A stretch of DNA of 44,666 nt from Gammaproteobacteria bacterium (GCA_028293725.1 JAQGOE010000011.1:1-44666), one strand, 5' to 3'; positions 7,467 through 16,256 are shown, numbered from the stretch's first letter. The notes: generated by a model from the sequence alone, not told the origin. A program made the numbers and translations.

Positions 7467-8449
7467 TGGGATTCCCCTCGCATAGGCCGCGTAGGACGCG
7501 GCAGTCGGACGCCTGGCGCCGCATGGTACGCGAGACGCGGCTGTCACTCGACGCGCTCATCTACCCGCTTTTCGCCGTGCCGGGCCGCGGCGTGCGGAAT
7601 CCCGTCCAGAGCATGCCAGGGATTTCCCAACTCTCGGTCGACGAGATCGTGAAGGAAGCCAAGGCCGCGGCAGCTTTAGGTGTGCCAGCAGTTCTGCTGT
7701 TTGCTGCCCCCGCCGACGCTGATAAGGACGCCAAGGCCAGTACAGCGCTCGACCCCAAGGGCCTCGCTGCCCAGGCCATCTCCGCTATCAAGGACGCCTG
7801 TCCGCAGCTGCTCGTCTGGGCGGACGTCTGCCTATGCGGGGCGACGGACCACGGTCACTGTGGCCACATCACACCGAAAGGCGCGATCGAGAACGACTCC
7901 TCGATCCAGACACTCGCGCAGGTCGCTCTGAACTACGCCCGCGCGGGCGCCGACGCCGTCGCCCCCAGCGACATGATGGACGGCCGGATCGCAGCCATGC
8001 GCCAACTCCTCGACCACGAAGGCCTCGAGACGACCCCAATTGTTTCATATGCGGCGAAATACGCCTCATCTTTCTACGGACCGTTTCGAGAAGCAGCCGA
8101 ATCGGCTCCCGCCTTCGGCGACCGGCGCTCGTACCAGATGGATCCGGCGAACTCACGCGAGGCGCTTCGCGAGGTGCTGCTCGATGTGGAGGAGGGCGCG
8201 GATCTGGTCATGGTGAAGCCCGCCGGTCCTTACCTCGACATCATTCGGCAGGTCCGCGACTCCGTGAACGTGCCGGTGGTCGCCTACCAGGTGTCGGGAG
8301 AGTTCAGCATCATCAAGGCCGCCGCCGAGCGCGGCTGGATCGACGAGAAGGCCGCCGTCTTCGAAACCCTCACGGGCATTCATCGTGCGGGCGCGGACCT
8401 GATCATTACCTACTGGGCGCCTGCGATGGCCCGATGGCTTAACTCATGA
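7466..8449 (+). CDS. hemB: Delta-aminolevulinic acid dehydratase (porphobilinogen synthase)
   Basis: HemB condenses two 5-aminolevulinate molecules into porphobilinogen. The 327-residue length matches the family. The metal-site segment DVCLCGATDHGHCGH has the three cysteines of the zinc-dependent type. The two active-site lysines are seen in SYAAKYASSFYGPFREA and MVKPAGPYLDII. YQVSGEFSIIKAAAERGW and the C-terminal RAGADLIITYWA are also present. It starts one base inside the hemD stop and overlaps hemE by 4 nt (ATGA). Confidence 0.95.
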   Translation: MGFPSHRPRRTRQSDAWRRMVRETRLSLDALIYPLFAVPGRGVRNPVQSMPGISQLSVDEIVKEAKAAAALGVPAVLLFAAPADADKDAKASTALDPKGLAAQAISAIKDACPQLLVWADVCLCGATDHGHCGHITPKGAIENDSSIQTLAQVALNYARAGADAVAPSDMMDGRIAAMRQLLDHEGLETTPIVSYAAKYASSFYGPFREAAESAPAFGDRRSYQMDPANSREALREVLLDVEEGADLVMVKPAGPYLDIIRQVRDSVNVPVVAYQVSGEFSIIKAAAERGWIDEKAAVFETLTGIHRAGADLIITYWAPAMARWLNS

Positions 8450-9492
8450 GCGTGCAAAAGGTAGGTAACACGCCGCCGTTCCTGGCCGCCTGCCGCCGGC
8501 AGCCGGTGGCGCACACGCCCATCTGGGTCATGCGACAGGCCGGCCGCTATCTCCCCGAGTATCGCGCGTTACGTTCGAAAGGCGATTTCGTCACTCTGAC
8601 ACGCACGCCGGAGCTTGCCGCCGAGGTCACTCTGCAGCCGCTGCGTCGTTTCGAGCTAGACGCCGCCATTCTGTTCAGCGACATCATGACTCCGTTGCAG
8701 GGAATGGGCGTCGATCTCACCTTCGAGCCCGGGCCTGTGGTGCGTGAGCCCATCCGCACCGACGCCCAGATAGACGCGCTGGCGGAGTTGGTGCCGGAAC
8801 GCGACGTGCCGTTCGTCCTCGAGTCGATAAAGCTTATTCGCCCGAACGTACCGCGCGGTGCACCGCTCATCGGCTTTGCCGGTGGACCCTTCACCCTGTT
8901 GTGTTATCTCGTCTGCGGACGCCCCTCGAAGGAGTTTGGCGCCGCACGCTCCTTCTTGTATGCGCAACCGGAGTCGGCGGAGCGGCTGCTCGATAAGCTC
9001 GCGGATGCCATGGCCGTCTATCTCGGGGCTCAGGCCGCGGCGGGCGCCCAGGCGCTCATGATGTTCGAATCCTGGGCCGGTTTGCTGGCGCCGCCCGAAT
9101 TCAATCGGTTCGCACTGCGCGCCGTGAGGCGGACCATGGCGGCGTTACGAAGCAGTACCGACGTACCTTTGATTTACTACGTCAATCAAGGATCGGCGCT
9201 GATGGAGTCGGTCGCCGACCTCGATGTCGATGTCATCGGGGTCGACTGGCGCTCTTCGCTGAAAACGGTCCGGCGCGAGTTAGGACCCGGAAAAGCCGTG
9301 CAGGGCAACTTGGATCCCGCCGCGCTGTTTGCCGAGCCGGAAGACCTGAAGCGTCATGTAGATGCCGTCCTGGACGCGGCCGGTCCTGCGCCGGGACACA
9401 TCTTCAACCTCGGACACGGCATCTGGCCTGAAACCAACCCGGACGCGGTGGCCCGCATGGTCGACTACGTCCACGAACGCACCAGCCTCTAA
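8446..9492 (+). CDS. hemE: Uroporphyrinogen decarboxylase
   Basis: HemE removes four carboxyl groups from uroporphyrinogen III to make coproporphyrinogen III. The 348-residue product carries the invariant WVMRQAGRYLPEYRALR near the N-terminus, the aspartate-bearing FSDIMTPLQGMG, GFAGGPFTLLCYLV, FESWAGLLAPPEF, VIGVDWRSSL and the ending FNLGHGIWPETNPD. It overlaps hemB by 4 nt. Its last codons form the first unit of a 19-nt tandem repeat that runs into the hemF spacer. Confidence 0.96.
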   Translation: MSVQKVGNTPPFLAACRRQPVAHTPIWVMRQAGRYLPEYRALRSKGDFVTLTRTPELAAEVTLQPLRRFELDAAILFSDIMTPLQGMGVDLTFEPGPVVREPIRTDAQIDALAELVPERDVPFVLESIKLIRPNVPRGAPLIGFAGGPFTLLCYLVCGRPSKEFGAARSFLYAQPESAERLLDKLADAMAVYLGAQAAAGAQALMMFESWAGLLAPPEFNRFALRAVRRTMAALRSSTDVPLIYYVNQGSALMESVADLDVDVIGVDWRSSLKTVRRELGPGKAVQGNLDPAALFAEPEDLKRHVDAVLDAAGPAPGHIFNLGHGIWPETNPDAVARMVDYVHERTSL

Positions 9493-9537
9493 CGAGCGCA
9501 CCAGCCTTCAAGGAATGTAGCAGCCTCCAACGAACCA
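9473..9537 (+). repeat. 19-nt tandem repeat spanning the hemE end and hemE-hemF spacer
   Basis: Units start at 9473, 9492, 9511 and 9530 (partial), a strict 19-nt period. The first two units match at 16 of 19 positions and both carry GCACCAGCC; the third is more diverged. The first unit codes for the hemE C-terminus, so the whole spacer before the hemF ATG looks like tandem duplication of the hemE 3' end. Confidence 0.65.
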
Positions 9538-10379
9538 TGACTCCCCCCACTGACAGTACCGGCGATTTCACGGCAACGTCTGCGACATACTTCCGCGACC
9601 TGCAGGCACGCATCTGCGCCGCGTTCGAAGCCTTCGAGCCCACGTGTCGTTTCGAGGCTCGCCGTTGGAGTAAGCCCGAGGGCCACAGGCTGCAGGGAGG
9701 CGGCGAATCCCGCCTCATGCGAGGCGAGGTATTTGAGAAGGTCGGCGTCAACGTGAGCCATGTCTGGGGCGAATTCTCGCCGCAGGCCCGCAGCCAGGTC
9801 GCCGGGGCCGATGAATCGGGCGGTAAATTTGTCGCCTGCGGAATTTCCCTGGTCGCCCACATGCGCAACCCGTATGTACCGATCGTGCATATGAATCTTC
9901 GCTATCTGCGCACCAGCCGCTCCTGGTTCGGTGGCGGCTCCGATCTGACGCCAACATTCCCGTTCGATGAGGATACGGCCGAGTTTCATGGGGCGCTTCG
10001 CGATGCCTGTGACTCGTACAGGCCGGATGCCTACGCGGAGTACAAGGCGTGGTGCGACCGGTATTTCTATCTACCGCATCGACAAGAGCCGCGCGGTGTC
10101 GGCGGGATTTTCTTCGACGATCTCGCCAGTGGCGATCAGGCCGCCGACTTTGCGTTCGTACGCGCCGTGGGCGAGGCGTTTCTAAGAGTCTATCCGCCCA
10201 TCGTCGCCAGGCGAAAAGACATGCCATACGATGAGGCTGCGCGCGATCGCCTGTTGATCAAGCGGGGCCGCTACGTCGAATTCAACCTGGTCTACGACCG
10301 CGGCACCAAGTTTGGTTTCAGCACGGACGCCGACCCGGAGGCCTACTTGATGAGCTTGCCGCCGCTGGTGAAGTGGTAG
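9537..10379 (+). CDS. hemF: Oxygen-dependent coproporphyrinogen-III oxidase
   Basis: HemF uses O2 to convert two propionates of coproporphyrinogen III to vinyl groups, so the organism makes heme aerobically. The 280-residue product shows FEARRWSKPEGHRLQGGGES, FVACGISLVAHMRNPYVP, WFGGGSDLTPTFPFDED (catalytic region), FYLPHRQEPRGVGGIFFDDL, RRGRYVEFNLV-like KRGRYVEFNLVYDRGTKFG and the ending SLPPLVKW. It lies 44 nt after hemE and is the last heme gene here. The protoporphyrinogen oxidase and ferrochelatase genes are not in the window. Confidence 0.95.
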   Translation: MTPPTDSTGDFTATSATYFRDLQARICAAFEAFEPTCRFEARRWSKPEGHRLQGGGESRLMRGEVFEKVGVNVSHVWGEFSPQARSQVAGADESGGKFVACGISLVAHMRNPYVPIVHMNLRYLRTSRSWFGGGSDLTPTFPFDEDTAEFHGALRDACDSYRPDAYAEYKAWCDRYFYLPHRQEPRGVGGIFFDDLASGDQAADFAFVRAVGEAFLRVYPPIVARRKDMPYDEAARDRLLIKRGRYVEFNLVYDRGTKFGFSTDADPEAYLMSLPPLVKW

Positions 10380-10543
10380 GTGTTATCGGTCTCGTCGCGC
10401 AGCCAACTTCTCGCGGTGGGCCAGAATAACCGCTCACGATAAGCAGCCTTAGCGGCGTTGCAATGTGCAGCGACCACCTCGGCGATGGTCTCGAGCGTCT
10501 CACCCGGTGGTTGCCACAGCGGCCAGGTCGTTCTCGTTGTCAT
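10343..10543 (-). CDS. Possible small conserved protein (66 aa), unknown function
   Basis: A 66-residue frame opens at the ATG 10541-10543 (minus strand) and ends 37 nt inside the 3' end of hemF (convergent). It starts MTTRTTWPLWQPPG, has an amphipathic Ala/Glu helix (ETLETIAEVVAAHC) and is rich in Trp and aromatic residues. A GGGAAG lies 7 nt before the ATG. Codon choice resembles the real genes nearby. I do not recognise the family. A longer version reaching upstream to 10819 looks non-coding and was not used. Confidence 0.4.
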   Translation of the reverse strand: MTTRTTWPLWQPPGETLETIAEVVAAHCNAAKAAYRERLFWPTARSWLRDETDNTYHFTSGGKLIK

Positions 10544-10825
10544 AATCGCGCTTCCCGTCCAGCTTTCTTTAGCGACTCTCCCTTTACATGAGCGTGTGAA
10601 GCGCCCCCGAGTTCCGGGAAAAACTGTCGCTCTGCAGCGACGAGACCCCCGAAAGTTGTCGGGAATGTCAGTTGCGGGAGTTGTGCCTTCAAAGCAACGA
10701 CGTGGATCGATACCGCTCGGGCTCGATGTTCCCGGTTCCGAGGGTCTATTGAGGTCTGCGCGCGATCGGCGCAGATTCCCGCCCAGCGCAAAGAAAAAGC
10801 CGAATGGCACAACGAGCACAGCAAT
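10544..10825. other. Intergenic region before the PAS kinase
   Basis: About 280 nt with no supported gene. It must hold the divergent start signals of the 66-aa protein (minus) and the PAS kinase (plus), but no convincing -35/-10 pair or terminator was found. Confidence 0.4.
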
Positions 10826-12673
10826 TTGGATAGTGCGTTTGAATATGCGCGTGGCCCTGAGCGATCGCCGGCGGTTCCGGAGGAGCAGCGCTGGAGCAAC
10901 TTTCTCTATCGCAACCTGGCCTCGATGGCCCCCGGGTATGTGTTCGAATACCGCTTCAACGCGCAGGGCCAGCCCGAAGCGGTCTGGGCGAGTGAGGGCG
11001 TCGAGGCGGTGCTGGGTTGCACACTGGACGAGATTGAGCGACGCGGCGGTTGGGATGCCCTGATCGAAGAAGAGTGGAAGCCTTTGGCACGCGCCCGACA
11101 GGAGCGCCTGCTCCAGGGCGAAGCGCAGAGTGGCGAGTTGCGCATCAGGTCGATCGCGGGCGACAGGAAATGGATAGAAATCAACCTGCAGCCCGTGCTC
11201 GATCCGGGCACCGGCGCCGTTACAGGCATAGTTGGCTCTGCTTACGACATCACGACGCGCAAGGTCGCAGAAGAAGCGTTACGGAAATCAGAGGCGGTGT
11301 TGCGCGCCGTCACCGAGAACACACCTGACTGGCTCTTTCTCCTCGACGAGAACCTGAACGTACGGTTCATGAACCGGCCTTTTGGTCCGAACCGGCCTGA
11401 GACTGTCGTGGGTCAGTGCTTCCTCGACTTCATCCCGCAGGATCTCCGTCCCGGTATGGAGGAGATCTACGGGAAGGCGCTGGCCTCCGGCGTTCCCGCC
11501 AGGCTCGAGCTGCGTAAACCGGGTCCGGACGGCTCGCCCGGTAACTTCGAGCACCGGATCATGCCGGTTGTCGAGGGCGGCGCAGTCCGCTCTCTCACGG
11601 TCGCTGTCACCGACGTCACCGAGCGTAAGCGTGTCGAGAGCGAGTTACGGACGCAGGGCCGCATTCTCGAGACGATGCGGGAGGGCGTCGTGCTCGTCGA
11701 TCCCAACAGCCACGCCATCCGGCTCACGAATCCGACTTTCGACCGGATGTTCGGTTACGCCACCACGGAGCTCCTGGGGCGCTCGATCGAGCCGCTTTTC
11801 AGCATGCTCACCGTGCAACGCCGACGTCTGGCGCGCGCTCTGCGCGACGGCTCCAAGACCGGCGAAACCGTTCCGGTGGAATTCGAGTGCGCGCGCAAGG
11901 ACGGTACACGTTTCGTGGCGGCCTGCGTTGTAACTCCTCTGAAGATGAATGGAACGGAGCATTGGCTCGCCGTTCTGAACGACGTCACCGAGCGCAAGCA
12001 GCTGGAGCGCGAGATCATCGAGATCGCGAATCGCGAGCAGCAGCGCATCGGGAGCGATCTTCACGACGGTCTTGGACAGGAGCTGACGGGCATTGCGCTG
12101 ATGTTGAAAGGCGTAGTGTCACAACTGCGCAAGGAAGGCTCGGCAGCCTGTGGCGACGTGGAAGAAGTGATCGGCCTGGTCAACAACGCGATCGAGAGCA
12201 CACGGACACTGGCGCGTGGCCTATCTCCCGTAGGCAGCGGCCGCGGTGACCTGGGGGGCGCGATACAAACATTGGGCGCCCGCGTCGGTGAACGTTTCGG
12301 AGTGCATGTCGTTTCCCAACTGGATTTCGCCGAGCCGTTGCGTTTGAGCGAAACTGCGGCCGCGCACGTGTATAGAATCGTGCAGGAAGCGCTGACCAAT
12401 GTGGTTCGGCACAGCGACGCCCGGGAGGTCATGATCCGCCTCAAGACTTCGGACAGCGAATTGCATCTGCAAGTGGACGACGACGGCAAAGGGTTTGCGC
12501 AGGCGCCGGTGGATCGGGCCGGCGGGCTCGGCCTGAAGATCATGCGGTACCGTGCGCAGATGTTAGGCGGCGACCTCGTCATTGAATCGACCGGGAATGG
12601 CGGCACTTCGGTGCGTTGCTCGTGTCCGCTCGATTTTACGGTGGAGGTCGATCGGAGTGACGACACCACATGA
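10826..12673 (+). CDS. PAS-domain sensor histidine kinase, NarL/DegS type
   Basis: A 615-residue kinase without obvious membrane segments, so probably cytoplasmic. Three PAS-like modules lie at about 30-155, 160-275 and 280-395; ITTRKVAEEALRKSE, VTERKRVESELR and VTERKQLERE mark the ends of each module. The HisKA_3 domain has phospho-acceptor His413 in RIGSDLHDGLGQELTG. The ATPase domain shows VQEALTNVVRHSDA, DDDGKGF and GGLGLKIMRYRAQMLGG. The start is a TTG at 10826 with no good alternative before the first PAS domain. The stop overlaps the regulator ATG by 4 nt (ATGA), making a coupled two-component pair. The signal is unknown. Confidence 0.85.
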   Translation: MDSAFEYARGPERSPAVPEEQRWSNFLYRNLASMAPGYVFEYRFNAQGQPEAVWASEGVEAVLGCTLDEIERRGGWDALIEEEWKPLARARQERLLQGEAQSGELRIRSIAGDRKWIEINLQPVLDPGTGAVTGIVGSAYDITTRKVAEEALRKSEAVLRAVTENTPDWLFLLDENLNVRFMNRPFGPNRPETVVGQCFLDFIPQDLRPGMEEIYGKALASGVPARLELRKPGPDGSPGNFEHRIMPVVEGGAVRSLTVAVTDVTERKRVESELRTQGRILETMREGVVLVDPNSHAIRLTNPTFDRMFGYATTELLGRSIEPLFSMLTVQRRRLARALRDGSKTGETVPVEFECARKDGTRFVAACVVTPLKMNGTEHWLAVLNDVTERKQLEREIIEIANREQQRIGSDLHDGLGQELTGIALMLKGVVSQLRKEGSAACGDVEEVIGLVNNAIESTRTLARGLSPVGSGRGDLGGAIQTLGARVGERFGVHVVSQLDFAEPLRLSETAAAHVYRIVQEALTNVVRHSDAREVMIRLKTSDSELHLQVDDDGKGFAQAPVDRAGGLGLKIMRYRAQMLGGDLVIESTGNGGTSVRCSCPLDFTVEVDRSDDTT

Positions 12674-13353
12674 AAATCTCTCGGGGCCAGCGACGCGTCT
12701 TGATCGTCGATGATCACCCGATCGTGCGGCAGGGGCTGCGTCGCATGATCGAGACGGAAGCCGACCTCGTTGTTTGCGGCGAAGTGCAGACCGAGCGTGA
12801 GGCGCGTACCGCTATTCGGGCTATGGTTCCCGACGTGGTGATCGTGGACATCTCTCTCACGCAAGGGGATGGTCTCGAGCTCGTCCGTGATGTCCATGCG
12901 CAGCAGCCAGAGCTGCCCATGCTCGTCCTCTCCATGCACGACGAGCTGATTTACGGCAAACGCCTCCTGGCCGCGGGGGCGAGCGGATACATCATGAAGC
13001 AGGCGGCGTCAGACCAGCTACTGGTCGCCTTGCGCCGAGTTCTAAGCGGTGGGGTCTACCTCTCCGAATCGCTCGCCGGGAGCCTCGGCAACCCTCGCGT
13101 GGACGGGGTGAACGGCATTGGCAGCGACCCGATCGAGCGGCTCAGCAACCGGGAACTACAGGTACTGAGCCTCATCGGCCGTGGCCAGTCCTCCCGGGAG
13201 GCCGCCGAGGGCCTGGGATTGTCCGTCAAGACCGTCGAAACCCATCGCCAGAGCCTGAAACGCAAGCTCAATCTGGCCACCAATGCCCAGCTGCTCCAAT
13301 ACGCCATCAATTGGTACGGGAACCGCAGTACGCCGCCCGCCGCCGCCTCTTAA
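12670..13353 (+). CDS. LuxR/NarL-family response regulator
   Basis: A 227-residue regulator with a receiver domain (about 11-125): DDHPIVRQGLRRMIE, phospho-acceptor Asp60 in VVIVDISLTQGDGLEL, and lysine in SGYIMKQAASD. A C-terminal LuxR-type helix-turn-helix (about 155-220) contains LSNRELQVLSLIGRGQSS, then LSVKTVETHRQSLKRKL. It overlaps the PAS kinase gene by 4 nt and is its evident partner. The ECF sigma gene starts 33 nt downstream. Confidence 0.92.
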   Translation: MKISRGQRRVLIVDDHPIVRQGLRRMIETEADLVVCGEVQTEREARTAIRAMVPDVVIVDISLTQGDGLELVRDVHAQQPELPMLVLSMHDELIYGKRLLAAGASGYIMKQAASDQLLVALRRVLSGGVYLSESLAGSLGNPRVDGVNGIGSDPIERLSNRELQVLSLIGRGQSSREAAEGLGLSVKTVETHRQSLKRKLNLATNAQLLQYAINWYGNRSTPPAAAS

Positions 13354-13386
13354 ACCCTTCGGGCGGTTTCGCTCTCCAAGCTGTAG

Positions 13387-13947
13387 ATGACGCAGATTGA
13401 GCCTGAAGACACCCGGGTCGATTGGGAAGGGGCGCTCGTGCAGCGTGCCTGCGCGGGTGACGTTCGGGCATTCGAAAGGCTCTACCGGGAGCATGTGGGC
13501 CGGGTCTATGGCCTCTGCCTGCGGATGACCCGGGATCCGGCCATGGCCGAGGACTGCACCCAGGAGGCGTTCATCAATGCCTGGAAGGCGCTGGCGCGGT
13601 TCGAGACGCGCAGTTCCCTGGCAACCTGGCTGCACCGGATTGCGGTAAATGTCGCGCTGGCGAAGCGGCGCAAGGCGAGTGTCGTCCTGGAATCGACCTC
13701 GGACGATGACGGTGAGGTAATTGAAAGTGACTGGACCTTGGAAACTCCCTTGGAAGTGAACGAGATCGAGGCGGCTATCGAGCGGTTGCCGCAAGGCGCG
13801 CGGGATGTACTCGTCCTGCACGCTCTCTACGGCTATTCGCATCTCGAGACGGCGGAGATGCTCGGCGTGGCGGAAGGTACCTGCAAAGCGCAGTTACATC
13901 GCGCGCGCAGTCTGTTGAGAGACAAGTTGGGTGTGGAGGTTCGCTGA
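13387..13947 (+). CDS. ECF RNA polymerase sigma factor
   Basis: The 186-residue protein has the two-domain ECF layout. Region 2 (about 25-95) contains FERLYREHVGRVYGLCLRMT, EDCTQEAFINAWKAL and TWLHRIAVNVALAKRRK. Region 4 (about 125-180) contains LPQGARDVLVLHALYGYSH and the helix-turn-helix ETAEMLGVAEGTCKAQLHRA. The gene for a membrane protein with anti-sigma layout follows directly; its ribosome site lies inside this coding end. The trigger is unknown. Confidence 0.93.
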   Translation: MTQIEPEDTRVDWEGALVQRACAGDVRAFERLYREHVGRVYGLCLRMTRDPAMAEDCTQEAFINAWKALARFETRSSLATWLHRIAVNVALAKRRKASVVLESTSDDDGEVIESDWTLETPLEVNEIEAAIERLPQGARDVLVLHALYGYSHLETAEMLGVAEGTCKAQLHRARSLLRDKLGVEVR

Positions 13948-13948
13948 C

Positions 13949-14566
13949 ATGAATAATGCGAACGACAATGGTGAACGTAAGGTTGTGAACTCACTGCGCG
14001 ATCTGCCAACCGCGGTCCAACCGCCGCGCGACTTGTGGGCGGGTATCGAGGCGCGCATCGTCGCAGAGCGCCCCATCGCCGGCGCAGATGCGGGCGCGCG
14101 TAAGAGGGCGGGCTCGAATCTGTCCCGTCTGCGTTGGATGGCCGCCGCAGCCGTGGTTGCCGCGCTTGCCGTGGGGATGTGGGTTGGCCGCAGTGTTCTG
14201 CCCACGACGCGACCGATTACGAGTCCCGGCGCGGGGACGAGCGCTACGGACACCCTCCCCAGAATAAATAACGATGGCGCAGCGGCACTGCAGGCCGCCT
14301 ACATCGTCGATCCGAAGTACCGCAAGCAGCGCGAGGCGCTGGCGAAATCTCTCGAGGCGAAGCTCGCCTCGCTGCCGCCCGATTCACGGGTGAAAGTCAT
14401 CTCGAGCCTCGCGACGATTCATAAATCGATGCAGGACCTCGAGGCGGAGCTCGGTAAAGACCCGAGCAACGCGCTGCTACAGGAGTTGCTGGTCAACACA
14501 TACCAAGACGAGATGCGCGTCCTCACGACCGTGCATGAGGCCAGCGACGCTGGCGAGGGGATCTGA
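13949..14566 (+). CDS. Putative membrane-anchored anti-sigma factor
   Basis: The product has 205 residues. Its cytoplasmic N-terminus (about 1-65) contains LRDLPTAVQPPRDLWAGIEARI, as in RsiW-like anti-sigma proteins. One membrane helix follows at about 66-86 (AAAAVVAALAVGMWVG). The C-terminal half is probably periplasmic and helical (RKQREALAKSLEAKL, SMQDLEAELG). The zinc-binding His-x3-Cys-x2-Cys motif of many anti-sigma domains is absent. The ATG at 13949 is supported by a GGAGGT at 13935-13940; the in-frame GTG upstream is less likely. It is adjacent to the ECF sigma gene and its stop shares a base with the next ATG. Confidence 0.75.
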   Translation: MNNANDNGERKVVNSLRDLPTAVQPPRDLWAGIEARIVAERPIAGADAGARKRAGSNLSRLRWMAAAAVVAALAVGMWVGRSVLPTTRPITSPGAGTSATDTLPRINNDGAAALQAAYIVDPKYRKQREALAKSLEAKLASLPPDSRVKVISSLATIHKSMQDLEAELGKDPSNALLQELLVNTYQDEMRVLTTVHEASDAGEGI

Positions 14567-15465
14567 TGATGCGCTCACCTGTTTTAACAGCTACGGTGAT
14601 AGCCAGCCTGTCCGCGGGCGGCGTGGCGGTGCATGCCCAGGAGCGCCAGTTCGATCAGCAGACGGCCGCTGATGCGCACGGCATAGTGGAAATCTCCAAC
14701 TTCTCCGGCAAGGTCGACGTGTCAGGTTGGGATCAGCCGCAAGTGAGCGTGCATGCCGACATTCCACAGGGGGCCGACAAGGTGAAGATCAGCAGTGATC
14801 GCGGACGGACGACGATTACCGTGCAATTTCCAAACTTCTCTTTCGACGCGAACGGCGTGCGTCTGAAGGTCAGAGTGCCGCGTGCCAGCGAGGTCGACGT
14901 TACCGGGGTGAGCGCCGATGTGTCGACCACCGAGCTCAGCGGAGTGCAACGACTGAAAAGTGTGAGCGGCTCGATCAGGGCGGACATCGCGCAGGCGGAT
15001 GTGGAAGCCAAGACGGTGAGCGGCGATGTTATGTTGCGAGGCCAGGGAAAGCCCGGCGAGCTGCACTTGACGACGATCAGCGGGTCGATTCACCTCGACC
15101 ACGGGGCCGGCGACGTCGAGGCCAACACCACGAGCGGCGATATCAGGATGCACATCGATCAAGGCCGCTCGGTAAGGCTGCGGACCATCAACGGTGACGT
15201 GGACCTGAAGGGCTCGCTGGTCAAGGACGCCGACGTCGATGCACAAACAGTGAGCGGCGACGTCAAGGTGCATGCGGCGGCCGATGCGGGCTACGAATAC
15301 GAAGTGACGACCTTCAGTGGCGACATCGGCAACTGCTTCAACATCGAGGCGGAGCGGTCGAGGCACGGTCCCGGACAGCGTCTCAGCGGCACCCTTGGCA
15401 AGGGCAACGCGCGTGTACGCATCAAGACGATGAACGGCGATATCGTGCTGTGCGATAAGCCCTAA
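14566..15465 (+). CDS. Secreted DUF4097-type beta-helix protein
   Basis: A 299-residue protein with a signal peptide (about 1-25, ending AVHAQ). Short beta repeats follow, with recurring VSGDV, ISGSI, TSGDI, INGDV and FSGDI motifs every 18-22 residues. This is the DUF4097 (putative adhesin) right-handed beta-helix pattern. The family often sits behind sigma/anti-sigma genes and is thought to act in the envelope, but no enzymatic role is established. It starts at the first of two adjacent ATGs, one base into the anti-sigma stop. Its TAA overlaps the convergent Anbu stop. Confidence 0.8.
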   Translation: MMRSPVLTATVIASLSAGGVAVHAQERQFDQQTAADAHGIVEISNFSGKVDVSGWDQPQVSVHADIPQGADKVKISSDRGRTTITVQFPNFSFDANGVRLKVRVPRASEVDVTGVSADVSTTELSGVQRLKSVSGSIRADIAQADVEAKTVSGDVMLRGQGKPGELHLTTISGSIHLDHGAGDVEANTTSGDIRMHIDQGRSVRLRTINGDVDLKGSLVKDADVDAQTVSGDVKVHAAADAGYEYEVTTFSGDIGNCFNIEAERSRHGPGQRLSGTLGKGNARVRIKTMNGDIVLCDKP

Positions 15466-16208
15466 GGCGCTGGCGTACGCAGCCAGTCCGGATCCGGCAA
15501 TTCCGCGAACGCTTCCCGCAGGGCTTCGCTCCAGCGGTTACGGATGCCACGAAAATACTCATTTTCCGAGTCGATGCTCATGTGCCGCGCCGTTTCATAG
15601 CGGTCGCGCTTCACCATCACCAGGTCGAGCGGCAATCCCACTGACAGGTTGGAGCGGATGGTCGAGTCCATGGAGATGAGCGCGCACTTGGCGGCCTCGT
15701 TGAGGCTGCTGCTGCGGCGCAGAACGCGATCGATAATGGGCTTGCCGTATTTCGATTCGCCGATTTGGAAATAAGTGGTCTCGGCGGTGGCTTCGATGAA
15801 GTTGCCGGCCGAATAGATACTGAACAGGCGTGGCGCCTCGCCGCGGATCTGGCCGCCGAGAGTCAGGCTGGCGTTGAACTCCACCCCGAACTCCTTCAAG
15901 GGCCCTGAGTCACGCCGATGCACCTCGCGCACCGCTTCGCCGACGCATTGAGCGGCCTCGAACAGGTTCGGGCAGGTGAACAGGTTGGTCTTGGCGTCGG
16001 GCGCTTCGATCTGCTCCCGGAGCATGCTGGTCACGGCCTGGGTGATTGCCAGGTTGCCCGCGGTCTGGACCACCAACACACGCTCGCCCGGCTTCTGCAG
16101 GACGGTCGTCTTACGGAAGGTGCTGATGTGGTCGACGCCGGCGCTGGTCCGCGAATCGGACAGAAAGACCAGCCCCGTATCGAGCAGCATGGCCACGCAG
16201 TAAGTCAT
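15462..16208 (-). CDS. Anbu-type proteasome-like peptidase
   Basis: A 248-residue N-terminal-nucleophile hydrolase related to proteasome beta subunits and HslV. Starting at the ATG 16206-16208, the mature protein would begin TYCVAMLLDTGLVFLSDSR. This places the nucleophile Thr1, Asp17 and Lys32 where the family needs them. A longer frame to 16241 needs a TTG start and would hide Thr1, so it was rejected. It is the last gene of a minus-strand operon with alpha-E and ATP-grasp genes, the known Anbu neighbourhood. Purified Anbu homologues form open helical rings; the physiological substrate is not settled. Confidence 0.88.
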   Translation of the reverse strand: MTYCVAMLLDTGLVFLSDSRTSAGVDHISTFRKTTVLQKPGERVLVVQTAGNLAITQAVTSMLREQIEAPDAKTNLFTCPNLFEAAQCVGEAVREVHRRDSGPLKEFGVEFNASLTLGGQIRGEAPRLFSIYSAGNFIEATAETTYFQIGESKYGKPIIDRVLRRSSSLNEAAKCALISMDSTIRSNLSVGLPLDLVMVKRDRYETARHMSIDSENEYFRGIRNRWSEALREAFAELPDPDWLRTPAP

Positions 16209-16256
16209 AGGAGAACATCTCGGCGGCGGATCTGCCGCCAATGCTAACTCATCGGC

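Noticed and set aside
16209..16241. Longer Anbu start at the TTG 16241
   Set aside because: It would add 11 residues before the Thr that must become the N-terminal nucleophile after Met removal.
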